A stretch of 32,848 bases of DNA, taken from JBAXPW01 sp037132015 (lineage in GTDB: Bacteria > Patescibacteriota > Microgenomatia > UBA1406 > GWC2-37-13). The stretch spans positions 1-32,848 of the forward strand of contig JBAXPW010000009.1 of the NCBI GenBank assembly GCA_037132015.1, written 5' to 3'. Shown piece by piece: positions 1-8,155 of this stretch. The notes beneath the pieces are model-generated. The model made no database searches. It was given only the letters and a program-made list of their open reading frames with translations, and was not told the origin of the DNA. The translations under genes were made by a program, and so were the position numbers. Every line of letters starts with the position of its first letter. Positions within the stretch are counted from its first letter, which is position 1.

Positions 1-53
1 ATTATTTAGTTTTGATATAGTTTGATGTATGACATTTTCATTTCGGTTTGACA
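1..53. repeat. Left copy of 53-bp terminal inverted repeat
   Basis: These 53 bases are identical to the reverse complement of 32795-32847, one base from the other end of the window. The inner edge of this copy is TTGACA (48-53), which is used as the -35 box of the Nudix gene. The sequence is AT-rich and contains no ORF of note. Inverted copies lying exactly at both ends may mean a dispersed repeat where assembly stopped, an invertible segment, or true terminal repeats; the sequence alone cannot decide. Confidence 0.9.
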
Positions 54-77
54 ATGTTGATGGCTTTTTGATAAAAT
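48..77 (+). promoter_or_regulatory. Promoter of the Nudix gene, leaderless
   Basis: TTGACA (48-53), an 18-base spacer and TAAAAT (72-77) form a near-consensus sigma-70 type promoter. The ATG lies six bases after the -10 box, so transcription should start at or next to the A of ATG. The -35 box is the inner end of the terminal repeat, so the repeat supplies half of this promoter. Confidence 0.7.
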
Positions 78-83
78 GATGGT

Positions 84-524
84 ATGAAAAATATACGTAT
101 GAGTGCGAGGGTGGCTGTCTATGGATTTTTAATGAAAGACAAGAATGTATTCTTGATGAGACGATATAACACTGGATTTGCAGATGGAAATTTTAGCGTT
201 CCTGCAGGGCATGTAGAAGCTGATGAGAGTATTACTCAAGCAATGGTGCGAGAACTAAAAGAAGAAACTGGAATCGATGTAAATGAAAACGATTTACATT
301 TGGCACATGTAATGAAGAGAAAAAGTACAGAATCAATATATATAGATTTTTTCTTTGTTATTTCAAAATGGGATGGACAACCGCACAATAGAGAATTGGA
401 TAAATGTGATCTTACAGAGTGGTGTTTGATGGATGAATTACCTCAAAATATATTAGGATATATCAATGATGCACTAAATTCTTATAAAGAGGGAATATTA
501 TTTTCAAATGTATCGGATAGTTAG
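84..524 (+). CDS. Nudix hydrolase
   Basis: A 146-residue single-domain Nudix protein that should hydrolyse a nucleoside diphosphate linked to another group, releasing pyrophosphate-bond products with Mg2+. The full Nudix box is visible at residues 42-64: G42, E48, then R56-E57-L-K-E59-E60-T-G62, matching GX5EX7REUXEEXGU. The domain starts near residue 8 (ARVAVYGFLMKD) and fills the chain, the usual size for small housekeeping-cleaning or MutT-like enzymes. The substrate cannot be read from the sequence; MutT-type 8-oxo-dGTP or general NTP pyrophosphatase activity are both possible. The gene stands alone, 30 bases from the terminal repeat, with its own apparently leaderless promoter. No Shine-Dalgarno site precedes the ATG. 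Confidence 0.9.
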   Translation: MKNIRMSARVAVYGFLMKDKNVFLMRRYNTGFADGNFSVPAGHVEADESITQAMVRELKEETGIDVNENDLHLAHVMKRKSTESIYIDFFFVISKWDGQPHNRELDKCDLTEWCLMDELPQNILGYINDALNSYKEGILFSNVSDS

Positions 525-540
525 TCAAATTAGGGTGTAA

Positions 541-680
541 TTCCACGACATTTTACGTCGTGATTTCGTCTTTTAGGGAACATTGCGACTCCTGTTTATC
601 ACGCTTTAGCAGGCTAAGTGGGACATGCGAAAAATCTGAAGACTCTGGACACCTACAGGGTGTAAATAAACCAGAGTGAC
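541..680. other. Structured non-coding segment between convergent genes
   Basis: The 289 bases between the Nudix gene and the DHH-family gene (525-813) hold no convincing gene. Three hairpins are visible. CACGAC (544-549) pairs with GTCGTG (557-562). CCTG (591-594) pairs with CAGG (610-613). The strongest is ACTCTGG (642-648) with CCAGAGT (671-677), stacked on ACACC (649-653) with GGTGT (659-663): 12 pairs, a five-base loop and a seven-base bulge AAATAAA. The segment is visibly richer in G and C than its surroundings. It may be a small RNA or a 3'-end structure shared by the convergent genes. No T-tract follows the hairpins, so they are not classical terminators. Confidence 0.4.
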
Positions 681-813
681 GAACAAAAAAGAAGCTATCA
701 ATTATAAATGAGGGCAATAATAAAGTAGAGTTAAGAATTTTTAGCAACTATCTTGATATATTGTGTAAAGCACTACTATTTAGCTAACAATCTACCAGCT
801 ACAAGCTATATTA

Positions 814-1896
814 TTATATCAATCCACTACCTTTGAAGATCTTTGGTTTTAACCAGTCTTGTGGAGTTTGTTGTGGTGCTTCTGGAGGACCTTGATGAAT
901 CTCAATATCTTCAATAGCGCGTTGTTGATCAAAACTATTTTGTTGTGGTTGAGTTAATGGTTGTGGATATGAAATAGGAGGTTGTTGAATAGGTTGATAT
1001 TGCTGTTGTTGCATCATCGGTTGTGTTTGTTGCATTGGTTGTTGCATTGGGGGACGTCTTGGAGGCATTTGTGGTTGCATCATTCCGCTACCAATACCTT
1101 GATTTAATGGAGGATAACTAGGTGCTAGAGGTTGTGGAAAACCGGCTCCTCCCGGACGTGAAGTAGGTCGTTTGATAGCTCCTGCCTTTAGTAATGTTGC
1201 TGCAGATTCAAATGTTGTTGCATTGACAGAATATGAAGTAAAATTATTAGTTGCAACAGATACTCCTGCATAAATATTTGATGCCATATCTTTATCAATT
1301 TCGATTCGAAGATGTTGGATCACATTCAACACGATTTCTGATGTTGATGAACTTGTTTTATTGACCAAATTTACCGTTCCAAAATTATCATTTATTAAAT
1401 GACGATCAATATTAATAATATTTTTCCCCGCAAATTCATTTTGATTTTCAGTATAAATCTGACCTAAACTATTAAGATTTGGCGCATCAATAGTGATGAT
1501 AAAATCAGCGTTTCCTCCTGTGTATGAATAACTCACTTTACTTGGATCTAGTTTTGGTTGTCCTTGTCTGGGAGAAATAATCAAGTTAAAAAAATTTCCA
1601 CTAATACTATAATCTACTTTATCAATAGAACCTTCAGCATAAGGAAATGAGATAACAAGATTGTCTCCACCAGATGCAAATGAATTTTGAATCTTATCTG
1701 CTCCAACCATATCACTTTGTGGGTTTTGAGCACAAACTAGTGTTACTCCTTTATTGATTTTGTTGAGAGCAAGATAAAGTGATGTAGCGCCTGCTATTGC
1801 ATCAACTGTAGGATTTACAGGTAAAATTATTATACCTGAATTTCCTTTAGTTATTATATCACCTATTTTTGGAAGTAATTGATCGTTTGGGTTCAT
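814..1896 (-). CDS. DHH-family phosphoesterase-like protein, catalytic residues lost
   Basis: A 360-residue protein. The first 245 residues follow the fold of NrnA-type DHH phosphoesterases, the enzymes that degrade nanoRNA and pAp: N28-PTVDAIAG (motif I), ADFIITIDAPN (130-140), NIINIDRH (159-166, motif DHH) and IYAGVSVATNNF (209-220), followed by a LLKAGA helix. Several metal ligands are missing. Motif I lacks the DGD/DAD aspartate pair (only D32 remains), DHH reads D164-R-H, and the usual TDTG motif reads ATNN. It is therefore probably not a working nuclease. Residues 245-340 are a Pro/Gln/Met-rich low-complexity tail, and no DHHA1 domain follows. It starts one base after the infB stop and is co-transcribed with nusA-infB, the position nrnA takes beside rbfA in many bacteria. 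A structural or RNA-binding role is possible. Confidence 0.75.
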   Translation of the reverse strand: MNPNDQLLPKIGDIITKGNSGIIILPVNPTVDAIAGATSLYLALNKINKGVTLVCAQNPQSDMVGADKIQNSFASGGDNLVISFPYAEGSIDKVDYSISGNFFNLIISPRQGQPKLDPSKVSYSYTGGNADFIITIDAPNLNSLGQIYTENQNEFAGKNIINIDRHLINDNFGTVNLVNKTSSSTSEIVLNVIQHLRIEIDKDMASNIYAGVSVATNNFTSYSVNATTFESAATLLKAGAIKRPTSRPGGAGFPQPLAPSYPPLNQGIGSGMMQPQMPPRRPPMQQPMQQTQPMMQQQQYQPIQQPPISYPQPLTQPQQNSFDQQRAIEDIEIHQGPPEAPQQTPQDWLKPKIFKGSGLI

Positions 1897-1897
1897 A

Positions 1898-3346
1898 CTA
1901 TAAGATGCATTTTACCACATCACCTACCCGAATGTCAAGTGCTCCACTAAATACCATACCTGCTTCCTGATCCTTTTTAACTTCTTGTACGATCTTAGCG
2001 CGTTGTTTTAATGATGATAATTGCACTTTTCCTATAAGATTATTATTTCTATGTATCTCAACTTCAGTATCAACATGAATTTTACCTTTAGTAATTTTGA
2101 CTCCAAAAATCTTTTCACCCTCTATTGTGAATGTAGCTTGTATTTTTGCTTCGCCTACAAGGTTTTTTTCTTTCTCTTCTTTTTCGTGCATGAGAGCGGA
2201 GACTTCTGTCAGCTCCTCTAGGAGCTCGTATATGATGTTATATGTCTTGATAATTACTTTTTCTTGTTTTGCAAGTTCACGAACCTCATTATCGATCGAA
2301 ACAGAAAATCCTATCACAATGGCATTGGCTGTTTTGGCAAGAAAAATGTCAGATCTATGTACATCGCCAACCGCAGATAATACTATATCTATTCCTTGAA
2401 TTTTTTTCAATGTTGTAACAATCGCCTCATGAGATCCTTGACTATCAGTTTTTACTATAAGAGATAATTTCTTATCAGGTATTTCTGTGCTTGCTTTTAG
2501 TAAAGCTCGTAAATCAACTTTTGTTATAGGTTGTAGCGGAAGTACAACTTTTTCTACTGCTTCTCGTGTTAGTTGACTCCCGACATCTGGAAGCTCTTCA
2601 AAACCAAGTAGTTCAAATGGTGTTGAAGGACTAACATCTTGAATAAATTTTCCAAGATCATTAATCATGCCCCTGATTTTGGCTTTTTTTCCTTCTGCGT
2701 AAACGACATCGGTAATCTTCAAGATACTATTTTTGATGATTATTGAAGCTACTATACCTCGCTTATCTTTTTTTGTTTCTATAACATATGCTTCAAGAGG
2801 TGCTGATTCTTCATAGGTGAGATTTGCTTCTGCAGAGATCAATAATATACTTTCCAGCAATTCATGCACTCCTGTTCCTTTAAGCGCAGATACTTTCAAA
2901 AGGGGAGTCGTACCACCTTTTTCCTCAGTTTGTACATCATGTTTGAGCAGGTCATTCATAACTTTATTAGGATTTGCATCAGGAAGATCAATTTTATTTA
3001 ATACCACTATAAATGGAATTTTTGCTTGTTTGATATGTGAAATAGATTCAATTGTTTGAGGCATTAATGAATCTTTTGCGTCTATGATAAGAAGAGCTAT
3101 ATCTGCAACTTGAGCACCCCGTGCACGTAATTGTGAGAAAGCTTCATGCCCTGGGGTATCTATAAAGGTGATTTTACTTGTTGAGTATCCTTTTATTAGT
3201 GTGTCTATTTCATATGCTCCAATACGCTGAGTAATTCCACCAAATTCTTTATTTGCTAATCGACTTTTTCTAATATAATCAAGTAATGATGTTTTACCGT
3301 GATCTACATGACCTAAAATAGCTACAACAGGCGAACGCGATTTCAT
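1898..3346 (-). CDS. infB: Translation initiation factor IF-2, short form
   Basis: GTPase that places initiator fMet-tRNA on the 30S subunit and promotes 50S joining. Counting from the preferred start, G1 is GHVDHGKT (12-19), G2 GGIT (37-40), G3 DTPGHEAF, G4 NKID and G5 SAL, followed by domains II, III and the C-terminal tRNA-binding domain. At 483 residues it has no N-terminal extension or IF2N domain, against about 700-900 residues in model bacteria. I place the start at 3346 because the chain then begins at the usual IF-2 G-domain sequence and the ATG is preceded by CGT, like its neighbours. An upstream ATG at 3400 would add 18 residues of non-conserved sequence. The gene lies 57 bases after nusA on the same strand, the common nusA-infB order. 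Confidence 0.93.
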   Translation of the reverse strand: MKSRSPVVAILGHVDHGKTSLLDYIRKSRLANKEFGGITQRIGAYEIDTLIKGYSTSKITFIDTPGHEAFSQLRARGAQVADIALLIIDAKDSLMPQTIESISHIKQAKIPFIVVLNKIDLPDANPNKVMNDLLKHDVQTEEKGGTTPLLKVSALKGTGVHELLESILLISAEANLTYEESAPLEAYVIETKKDKRGIVASIIIKNSILKITDVVYAEGKKAKIRGMINDLGKFIQDVSPSTPFELLGFEELPDVGSQLTREAVEKVVLPLQPITKVDLRALLKASTEIPDKKLSLIVKTDSQGSHEAIVTTLKKIQGIDIVLSAVGDVHRSDIFLAKTANAIVIGFSVSIDNEVRELAKQEKVIIKTYNIIYELLEELTEVSALMHEKEEKEKNLVGEAKIQATFTIEGEKIFGVKITKGKIHVDTEVEIHRNNNLIGKVQLSSLKQRAKIVQEVKKDQEAGMVFSGALDIRVGDVVKCIL

Positions 3347-3403
3347 ACGAGTAATAAAAAAATTAATGTTAGAACAACACCCACTTCTTTCCACACGCAT
3401 TCA

Positions 3404-4420
3404 TTATGTTTGCGGAGGTGTTTCATCCAAATTATTTTGTGTAGTGTCTGTTTTCACTTCTGTAGGTTCTGGAGCTGTCTGGACTATATCTATATCATAT
3501 TCTGCCAGACGTGATGCAAGATTTACATTAATGCCACTTTTTCCAATCGCGAGTGGGGCTTGTTTTTCATCAACGGTAACTCGTGCTTTTCTTATTTTTT
3601 CATCAATTTCTACTGATATAATCTTTGCAGGTGATAAAGCAGATGTTAGAAATATTTTAGGATCACTATTCCATTGAATGATATCAATTTTCTCTAAACC
3701 TCCAAGTTCTTCAGTAACGACCTGTACACGAACTCCTCTTTGTCCCACACATGCTCCTACAGGATCAACTCCCCCTTGAGAGGTAAATACTGCAATTTTT
3801 GCTCGTTCACCCGGATCACGCACTATCTTTTTTATCTCTACTGTTTTACTTGCTATTTCAGGAACTTCTCGTTTAAATAGTTCAGCTATAAATTGTGGAT
3901 TTGATCTTGATAATACAATATGTGAGTGTCCAAATTTATCTTCAGATATCTCTTTTAGATAAAATGTAAAAGCTTCATTTACCGTATATTTTTCATTTTT
4001 TATTTGTTCATCTTTTGGAAGAACACCTTCTGATTTGCCAATGTCTACAAATGCATTTAATCCGTCATATCTAATTATCCTACCTTTGATTAAAGTTCCA
4101 ATTTGCTCTTTATAGTGAGATATAACAGTCTTTTTTTCAGCTTCTCTAATTTTTTGAAGAATTACTTGGCGCGCAGTCTGAGCTGCGATACGTCCAAATC
4201 CCGGAGGAGTAATATCTTTTTCATTTAGTATTATCTTTGTTTCTCCTGTATTACGATCTACTTGTACTGTTGTTTCTTCGACAAATATATCAGCGTGTTC
4301 TTTCTTATAAGCAGCAAGAATAGCGGCCTCCATAGATTGAATTACATCATCTGGAGAGATCCCACGTTCTGTTGCCACCTGATTGAGTGCTAATGAAAAT
4401 TCTGTTTTAGTGATTGCCAT
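3404..4420 (-). CDS. nusA: Transcription termination/antitermination factor NusA
   Basis: RNA polymerase-binding elongation factor. The 338-residue chain has the NusA N-terminal domain (1-100, with MEAAILAAYKKEH), an S1 RNA-binding domain (about 105-175, GRIIRYDGLNAFVDIGKSEG) and two KH domains (KH1 with VGACVGQRGVRVQ, KH2 with APLAIGKSGINVNLA). It ends in a short acidic tail and has no C-terminal acidic repeats, as in Bacillus rather than Escherichia. The start is set at 4420: the chain then opens with MAITKTEF, and a TAAAAT box with TTGATT 16 bases upstream lies eight bases before this ATG. A longer reading from a TTG at 4456 would run through that promoter. NusA also governs pausing, so it could act at the thr attenuator of this organism. 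Confidence 0.93.
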   Translation of the reverse strand: MAITKTEFSLALNQVATERGISPDDVIQSMEAAILAAYKKEHADIFVEETTVQVDRNTGETKIILNEKDITPPGFGRIAAQTARQVILQKIREAEKKTVISHYKEQIGTLIKGRIIRYDGLNAFVDIGKSEGVLPKDEQIKNEKYTVNEAFTFYLKEISEDKFGHSHIVLSRSNPQFIAELFKREVPEIASKTVEIKKIVRDPGERAKIAVFTSQGGVDPVGACVGQRGVRVQVVTEELGGLEKIDIIQWNSDPKIFLTSALSPAKIISVEIDEKIRKARVTVDEKQAPLAIGKSGINVNLASRLAEYDIDIVQTAPEPTEVKTDTTQNNLDETPPQT

Positions 4421-4428
4421 ATCGATAC

Positions 4429-4456
4429 ATTTTATCACATATACAGGTAAAATCAA
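4429..4456 (-). promoter_or_regulatory. Promoter of nusA-infB-DHH
   Basis: On the minus strand, TTGATT (4456-4451), a 16-base spacer and TAAAAT (4434-4429) precede the nusA ATG by eight bases. The resulting mRNA would be leaderless or have one or two leader bases. It gives nusA-infB a start separate from the rplY genes upstream. Confidence 0.5.
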
Positions 4457-4467
4457 ACCTAAGAAAA

Positions 4468-4540
4468 ATGGGAAGTAGGTAATAGCGAGTAGTGAGTAAG
4501 GAATAGTGAGCAGGGAGTAGGAATTAAGTAATGAATCAGG
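4468..4540. repeat. Degenerate GTAG/GTGAG low-complexity tract
   Basis: About 70 bases built from variants of a 6-8 base unit (AGTAGG, GAGTAG, GTGAGTAAG, GAATAGTGAGCAGG). It lies between rplY and nusA, outside any gene. Similar purine-rich tracts occur at 19427-19466, 29134-29170 and 31124-31184. It probably arose by slippage; no function is visible. Confidence 0.55.
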
Positions 4541-4617
4541 CGTTGGAATTTAAGCAAACAAAACACCTTGCATGATTTATTATTTCAAAATTTCGATTTG
4601 AGAATATTGAGTTTGAA

Positions 4618-5286
4618 TTATTCTTTTGAACCTTCAGTATCTCCGGTCGAATCTTCAGTAGGTTTTTCAGTGATAACTTCAGGAGCAACTGAAGCTGTTT
4701 GAGCTTCAATACTTTGTTCTTTGTGAGCCGTGATAGACACGATAACTTTGTCTTCCTCTTTAATTTCATATGTAGAGAACTTTGGAAGATCAGTAACTTT
4801 ATATTCTGCTCCAACTTCCTTTAATCCAGAGATGTCTACCTCTATGAATTCAGGAATATCAGCAGGAAGAGCCTCGATTAATAGTTCGTGTGTTTGTGAT
4901 AATAATATACCACCAAGTTGATTGACAGCTATTGATTCGCCCACTATTTTTACGGGAACCGTGGTTTCAATTTTCTTTTTTAAATCAATTTTTCTAAAAT
5001 CAACGTGAAGAATCTTATCTGTGAGAGGATGATATTGAATTTTTGAGATAAGGGTAGGAAATTCTTCTGTGCCTACTTTGATATATACAATTCCTGTTTC
5101 ATGGGCCATTTTATAAATCTGTTCAAATGCATGCATAGAAACTGAAATAGAACGAGATATAAATCCTGCTCCAAATAGATTAGAAGGCACTATACCACCT
5201 TTACGTATACTTCGCACACCTTTTCCAAGAGTTTCTCTTGCTTGAGCTTCGAGAATATGTTTTTCCTGATGATTTTTTGTTTCCAT
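4618..5286 (-). CDS. rplY: Ribosomal protein bL25, Ctc/TL5 form
   Basis: 5S rRNA-binding protein of the large subunit. The N-terminal L25 domain (about 8-98) has the typical ARETLGKG-RSIRKGGIVPSNLFG start and the HVDF strand. The C-terminal TL5 domain (about 100-190) carries VPVKIVGES, GGILLSQTHELLIEALPADIP and IEVDISGL. An acidic, Thr/Glu-rich tail of about 30 residues follows. At 222 residues it is the long Ctc form found in many Gram-positive lineages, where it can be a general stress protein. It starts one base after the DUF4012 stop, so the two genes must share a transcript. No Shine-Dalgarno site is present. A stretch of 197 bases without a gene, including the low-complexity tract, separates it from nusA. 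Confidence 0.95.
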   Translation of the reverse strand: METKNHQEKHILEAQARETLGKGVRSIRKGGIVPSNLFGAGFISRSISVSMHAFEQIYKMAHETGIVYIKVGTEEFPTLISKIQYHPLTDKILHVDFRKIDLKKKIETTVPVKIVGESIAVNQLGGILLSQTHELLIEALPADIPEFIEVDISGLKEVGAEYKVTDLPKFSTYEIKEEDKVIVSITAHKEQSIEAQTASVAPEVITEKPTEDSTGDTEGSKE

Positions 5287-5287
5287 A

Positions 5288-7582
5288 TTATTCGCGGTAA
5301 AATTCTATAAAAAATACTTTATCCGTTACCAAGTTTGTATTATAGCTGATTGTGCGATCCTTTACAAGAGGCGAAAAATTCTTATTTACTATATACATAT
5401 TATCAGGATATGTAATTGATAAATTAACATCCGAATTGGGCGTTCCCACTTGTTTTTGTATGATAAGCTGATATACTCCGCGCCCTCTTTTTACTGGTTG
5501 ATTTAATTCATAAGATATGGCTATATATTGAGTTGTCCCCGGTTTTATGTATGTCATAAATCCAATAATCTCATTCTCTAGTACGATTGAAGTTTGATAA
5601 GCATCAACTGGAATGGAATCAACGGTAATCTCTCTAATTTTGACATTTAAAGGCAGCATAATTTGAAGATAGTTATTGTAAGTCCCTCCGGGAAACACAT
5701 CATTGTACGAGCTATTAGAGTATGTGAGGGTGAGTTTGCTTTCTATGAAGCCATCTGTATTAATATTTACTTTTTGTTGAATTAATTTTGAAATAAAAAA
5801 GTTTGCTTTGTTTACTCCTAGATTGGCATCAATAGGGTAGATATAGTCAACAGCGCAGTTTGATGATTCAATAGCACAGTTTTGTTTTACTACTGGGCCA
5901 GTCCAATACAGATGTTCCATCGTAGAATATACGTTTGGATCTTTAAAATAAGTAACGATCTGTTTTTCATCAAGGCCCCGTTTGATTGACAAAAATGTAT
6001 CAAGAGAAGGTTTATTTTCTAGAGCAAGTAATAATTGGTTGGCTATTGAAGACAAAAAACTTTTTTTGCGAATAGAGCCCGGAAAAAAATCCTTTTCTGC
6101 ATATGTTTGAGTTTTCATGTAAAAATTATCTTTATTTACTTTTTCATTAAAGTCAGGAAGATATATAGTACCTACCGATCCCAACAGATATTGGATGGAT
6201 GTTGTTGTTAACAGTATGCCTCCATCAAATTCTCCAAGATTTAGTGTCTTATCGATAAAAAGTTGAGCTTGTTGAAAGTTATTTCTAAAATCAGGTGAAA
6301 ATGCAGAATCACGTAGGTACCAATTTGGTTGACTGAGGTATTGTCGTATAGGATCCGGAGGTTCTATGTGTGCTGTCAATTGACCATCTGCATCGTAGAC
6401 ATCATAAATTTGAAAATTTGATATTTCATAATTACGTATATCCAGCATTCCAAATGATCCAATGAATCCTCCACCCGGGCGTAATTCCATATTATTAGCA
6501 AATAGCAATAAATATTTTTTGTTACTTTTATTTGCGAGAATAGTTGGTATGAGGGGTACTAATTTTTGAGCGGTTTCGATAATCTTAGCTCCATTTGTTA
6601 GTTCTAGCTGGATTTTTTGTTTCCCGGGTATAAAGCCGGGTAATTTATCTTTTAGTTGAAGAAAAAGTGTATCCATTTGATCGATATCATTTTTTAGTAG
6701 TTCAATTAGTTCGTTTATGCGTGAAACTTCACCAGTTGATTTACCTCTTTTTTCTATCAATTTGATGAGCTCGGTGCTATGATTTTGAGACAATGATATT
6801 TTATTAACCAGAATATTTGATGTTTCGTTAAGTTGATGTATATCATCTGGAAATTGAGCTTGTGAAAAGAGGAGAAATGTAGGTCTAATAATTGCGTAAA
6901 AGGTACGACTCATTTTGAGATAAGAATAAGCTAATTGAGAAATAGACAATGAATTTTTAAAATCACTATTTCTTAGGCGTTGGAGTGATTGATAGTTGTA
7001 ATAACTCGCTATTCCAAGAGGAATAAAAAAGGCAAAATGTAATAAAAAAATAATAATCACGATAATAATTGGGATGTGTCTCAAGCGCAGGTAGTGTTGA
7101 ATTTGAAATTTCCATCGATAGGACGATGCAATATTTGGAGCTTGAGGTAATGGTGTATTTGGGATGATGCTTTCTCGGTGTATTGAAAGGAAATTATGAG
7201 ATTGTTGAGAAAGACTAAACCAATATATTTTTTCAATATCCTCTTTCAGATATGTTGATTGAGGTTGAAGATGGACTATTTTAAATGATTTATGGGTTGT
7301 GAGTTTGGTTGCTAGTTTTTCAGCATGTTCTCTCTTTGCTGTGAATATGAGAATACATAATTTAGAAACGTGATGTAATAGATATTGTATATTTGTTTCT
7401 GTTGGATTTACATAATAAAAAAGATCATATGAAGAAGAATTTTCAGGAAAATGAGCTACTAGATGAATTTCATAATTAAAATCTTTAAAATAATCTTTTA
7501 TTATTATTGCTAGATCGCGATGATTGTGATAGATGATGAGTAATTTTGGTTTTGAGTTGTCTTCTTCTACTATGAGTCTCAT
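5288..7582 (-). CDS. DUF4012 membrane protein with N-terminal Rossmann-like domain
   Basis: A 764-residue protein of unknown function. Residues 1-125 alternate beta strands and helices (KPKLLIIYHNHRDLAIIIKDYF, KLCILIFTA) and look like a receiver or Rossmann-like domain, without a clear phospho-acceptor or nucleotide loop. A strong membrane segment lies at about 171-193. The part outside the membrane contains a helical region (200-340), then the DUF4012 signature at about 350-380 (LLLFANNMELRPGGGFIGSFG) and a long beta-rich C-terminus. DUF4012 proteins are common in Microgenomates and Actinobacteria and are generally taken to be surface proteins; that is family knowledge, not seen here. It is the first gene before rplY with a one-base gap. 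The ATG is preceded by CTT. Confidence 0.85.
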   Translation of the reverse strand: MRLIVEEDNSKPKLLIIYHNHRDLAIIIKDYFKDFNYEIHLVAHFPENSSSYDLFYYVNPTETNIQYLLHHVSKLCILIFTAKREHAEKLATKLTTHKSFKIVHLQPQSTYLKEDIEKIYWFSLSQQSHNFLSIHRESIIPNTPLPQAPNIASSYRWKFQIQHYLRLRHIPIIIVIIIFLLHFAFFIPLGIASYYNYQSLQRLRNSDFKNSLSISQLAYSYLKMSRTFYAIIRPTFLLFSQAQFPDDIHQLNETSNILVNKISLSQNHSTELIKLIEKRGKSTGEVSRINELIELLKNDIDQMDTLFLQLKDKLPGFIPGKQKIQLELTNGAKIIETAQKLVPLIPTILANKSNKKYLLLFANNMELRPGGGFIGSFGMLDIRNYEISNFQIYDVYDADGQLTAHIEPPDPIRQYLSQPNWYLRDSAFSPDFRNNFQQAQLFIDKTLNLGEFDGGILLTTTSIQYLLGSVGTIYLPDFNEKVNKDNFYMKTQTYAEKDFFPGSIRKKSFLSSIANQLLLALENKPSLDTFLSIKRGLDEKQIVTYFKDPNVYSTMEHLYWTGPVVKQNCAIESSNCAVDYIYPIDANLGVNKANFFISKLIQQKVNINTDGFIESKLTLTYSNSSYNDVFPGGTYNNYLQIMLPLNVKIREITVDSIPVDAYQTSIVLENEIIGFMTYIKPGTTQYIAISYELNQPVKRGRGVYQLIIQKQVGTPNSDVNLSITYPDNMYIVNKNFSPLVKDRTISYNTNLVTDKVFFIEFYRE

Positions 7583-7620
7583 AAGTAATATGTATATTCA
7601 GGAATAATGATTGTGATTTT

Positions 7621-7626
7621 ATTATA
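7621..7626 (-). promoter_or_regulatory. Possible -10 box for DUF4012-rplY
   Basis: A perfect TATAAT on the minus strand (7626-7621) would start RNA near 7614 and give a leader of about 32 bases. No good -35 box stands 17 bases upstream. The 80-base gap also carries the promoter of the plus-strand gene at 7663, so the two promoters are back to back. Confidence 0.35.
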
Positions 7627-7647
7627 TCTCATATACATGTATATAAA

Positions 7648-7656
7648 TGGTATAAT
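7648..7656 (+). promoter_or_regulatory. Extended -10 promoter, leaderless
   Basis: TGGTATAAT is a perfect extended -10 element. The ATG at 7663 begins six bases after it, where transcription should start. The -35 region (around 7628) is weak, as is usual with extended -10 promoters. Confidence 0.65.
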
Positions 7657-7662
7657 TAGCAA

Positions 7663-8154
7663 ATGCTTTCCGACGCCTTATTACGCGATGATAAAATTAT
7701 ACCTCTTGATGATCTTAGTAAGTGTTTAGCAGGATTGCGAGACCAAAAAAAGGTCTTAGTTGGAGGATGTTTTGATATATTTCATTACGGACATTTACAA
7801 TTTTTATCAAATGCAAAAAAATCTGGAGCTGTTCTTTTAGTAGCATTGGAATCTGATAAATTTATCATCAATAGGAAGAAAAGAAAGCCTATTCATACTC
7901 AGATTCAGCGAGCTTCAATACTCGCGAGTTTAGAATGTGTGGATATTGTTTTGTTATTGCCGTTTTTTCAAGATGATGGTCAATACTATACGCTTGTTTC
8001 TGAGATATGTCCAGATGTGATTGCAGTAACAGAGGGAGATTATAATATTGACAAAAAAAGGAAACAAGCAGAGAAAATTGGATCAACAGTGTTAGTAGTG
8101 AGCAAACTTTTATCAACATTTTCAACATCACAAATTCTTGAAGGAAGTACATAA
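7663..8154 (+). CDS. HxGH-type nucleotidyltransferase (cytidylyltransferase-like)
   Basis: A 163-residue enzyme of the cytidylyltransferase/RfaE C-domain family, which joins a nucleoside monophosphate from ATP or CTP to a phosphorylated sugar, alcohol or cofactor precursor. The nucleotide-binding motif is plain at residues 34-48: GGCFDIF followed by H41-Y-G-H44. The second family motif (ISSTxI) appears near the C-terminus as LLSTFSTSQI. The N-terminal 30 residues (DDKIIPLDDLSKCLAGLRDQKK) resemble the lead-in of RfaE-type ADP-heptose synthases. The alcohol substrate is unknown; a sugar-1-phosphate is the best guess. The next gene starts two bases after its stop, so they form an operon driven by the promoter above. 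Confidence 0.88.
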   Translation: MLSDALLRDDKIIPLDDLSKCLAGLRDQKKVLVGGCFDIFHYGHLQFLSNAKKSGAVLLVALESDKFIINRKKRKPIHTQIQRASILASLECVDIVLLLPFFQDDGQYYTLVSEICPDVIAVTEGDYNIDKKRKQAEKIGSTVLVVSKLLSTFSTSQILEGST

Positions 8155-8155
8155 T

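Noticed and set aside
553..747. 64-codon minus-strand ORF between the Nudix and DHH genes
   Set aside because: The translation has no recognisable motif, is rich in Cys/Ser/Phe as expected of non-coding sequence, and lies over a region of RNA-like hairpins.
2097..2399. ORFs antisense to infB and other large genes
   Set aside because: They overlap fully with clear conserved genes and have no family features or start context.
3347..3400. Longer infB start (ATG at 3400)
   Set aside because: It adds 18 non-conserved residues and lacks the T before ATG; 3346 begins at the usual G-domain lead-in. Not fully excluded.
4421..4456. Longer nusA start (TTG at 4456)
   Set aside because: The extra 12 residues are not NusA-like and overlap a promoter; the ATG at 4420 has the local start context.
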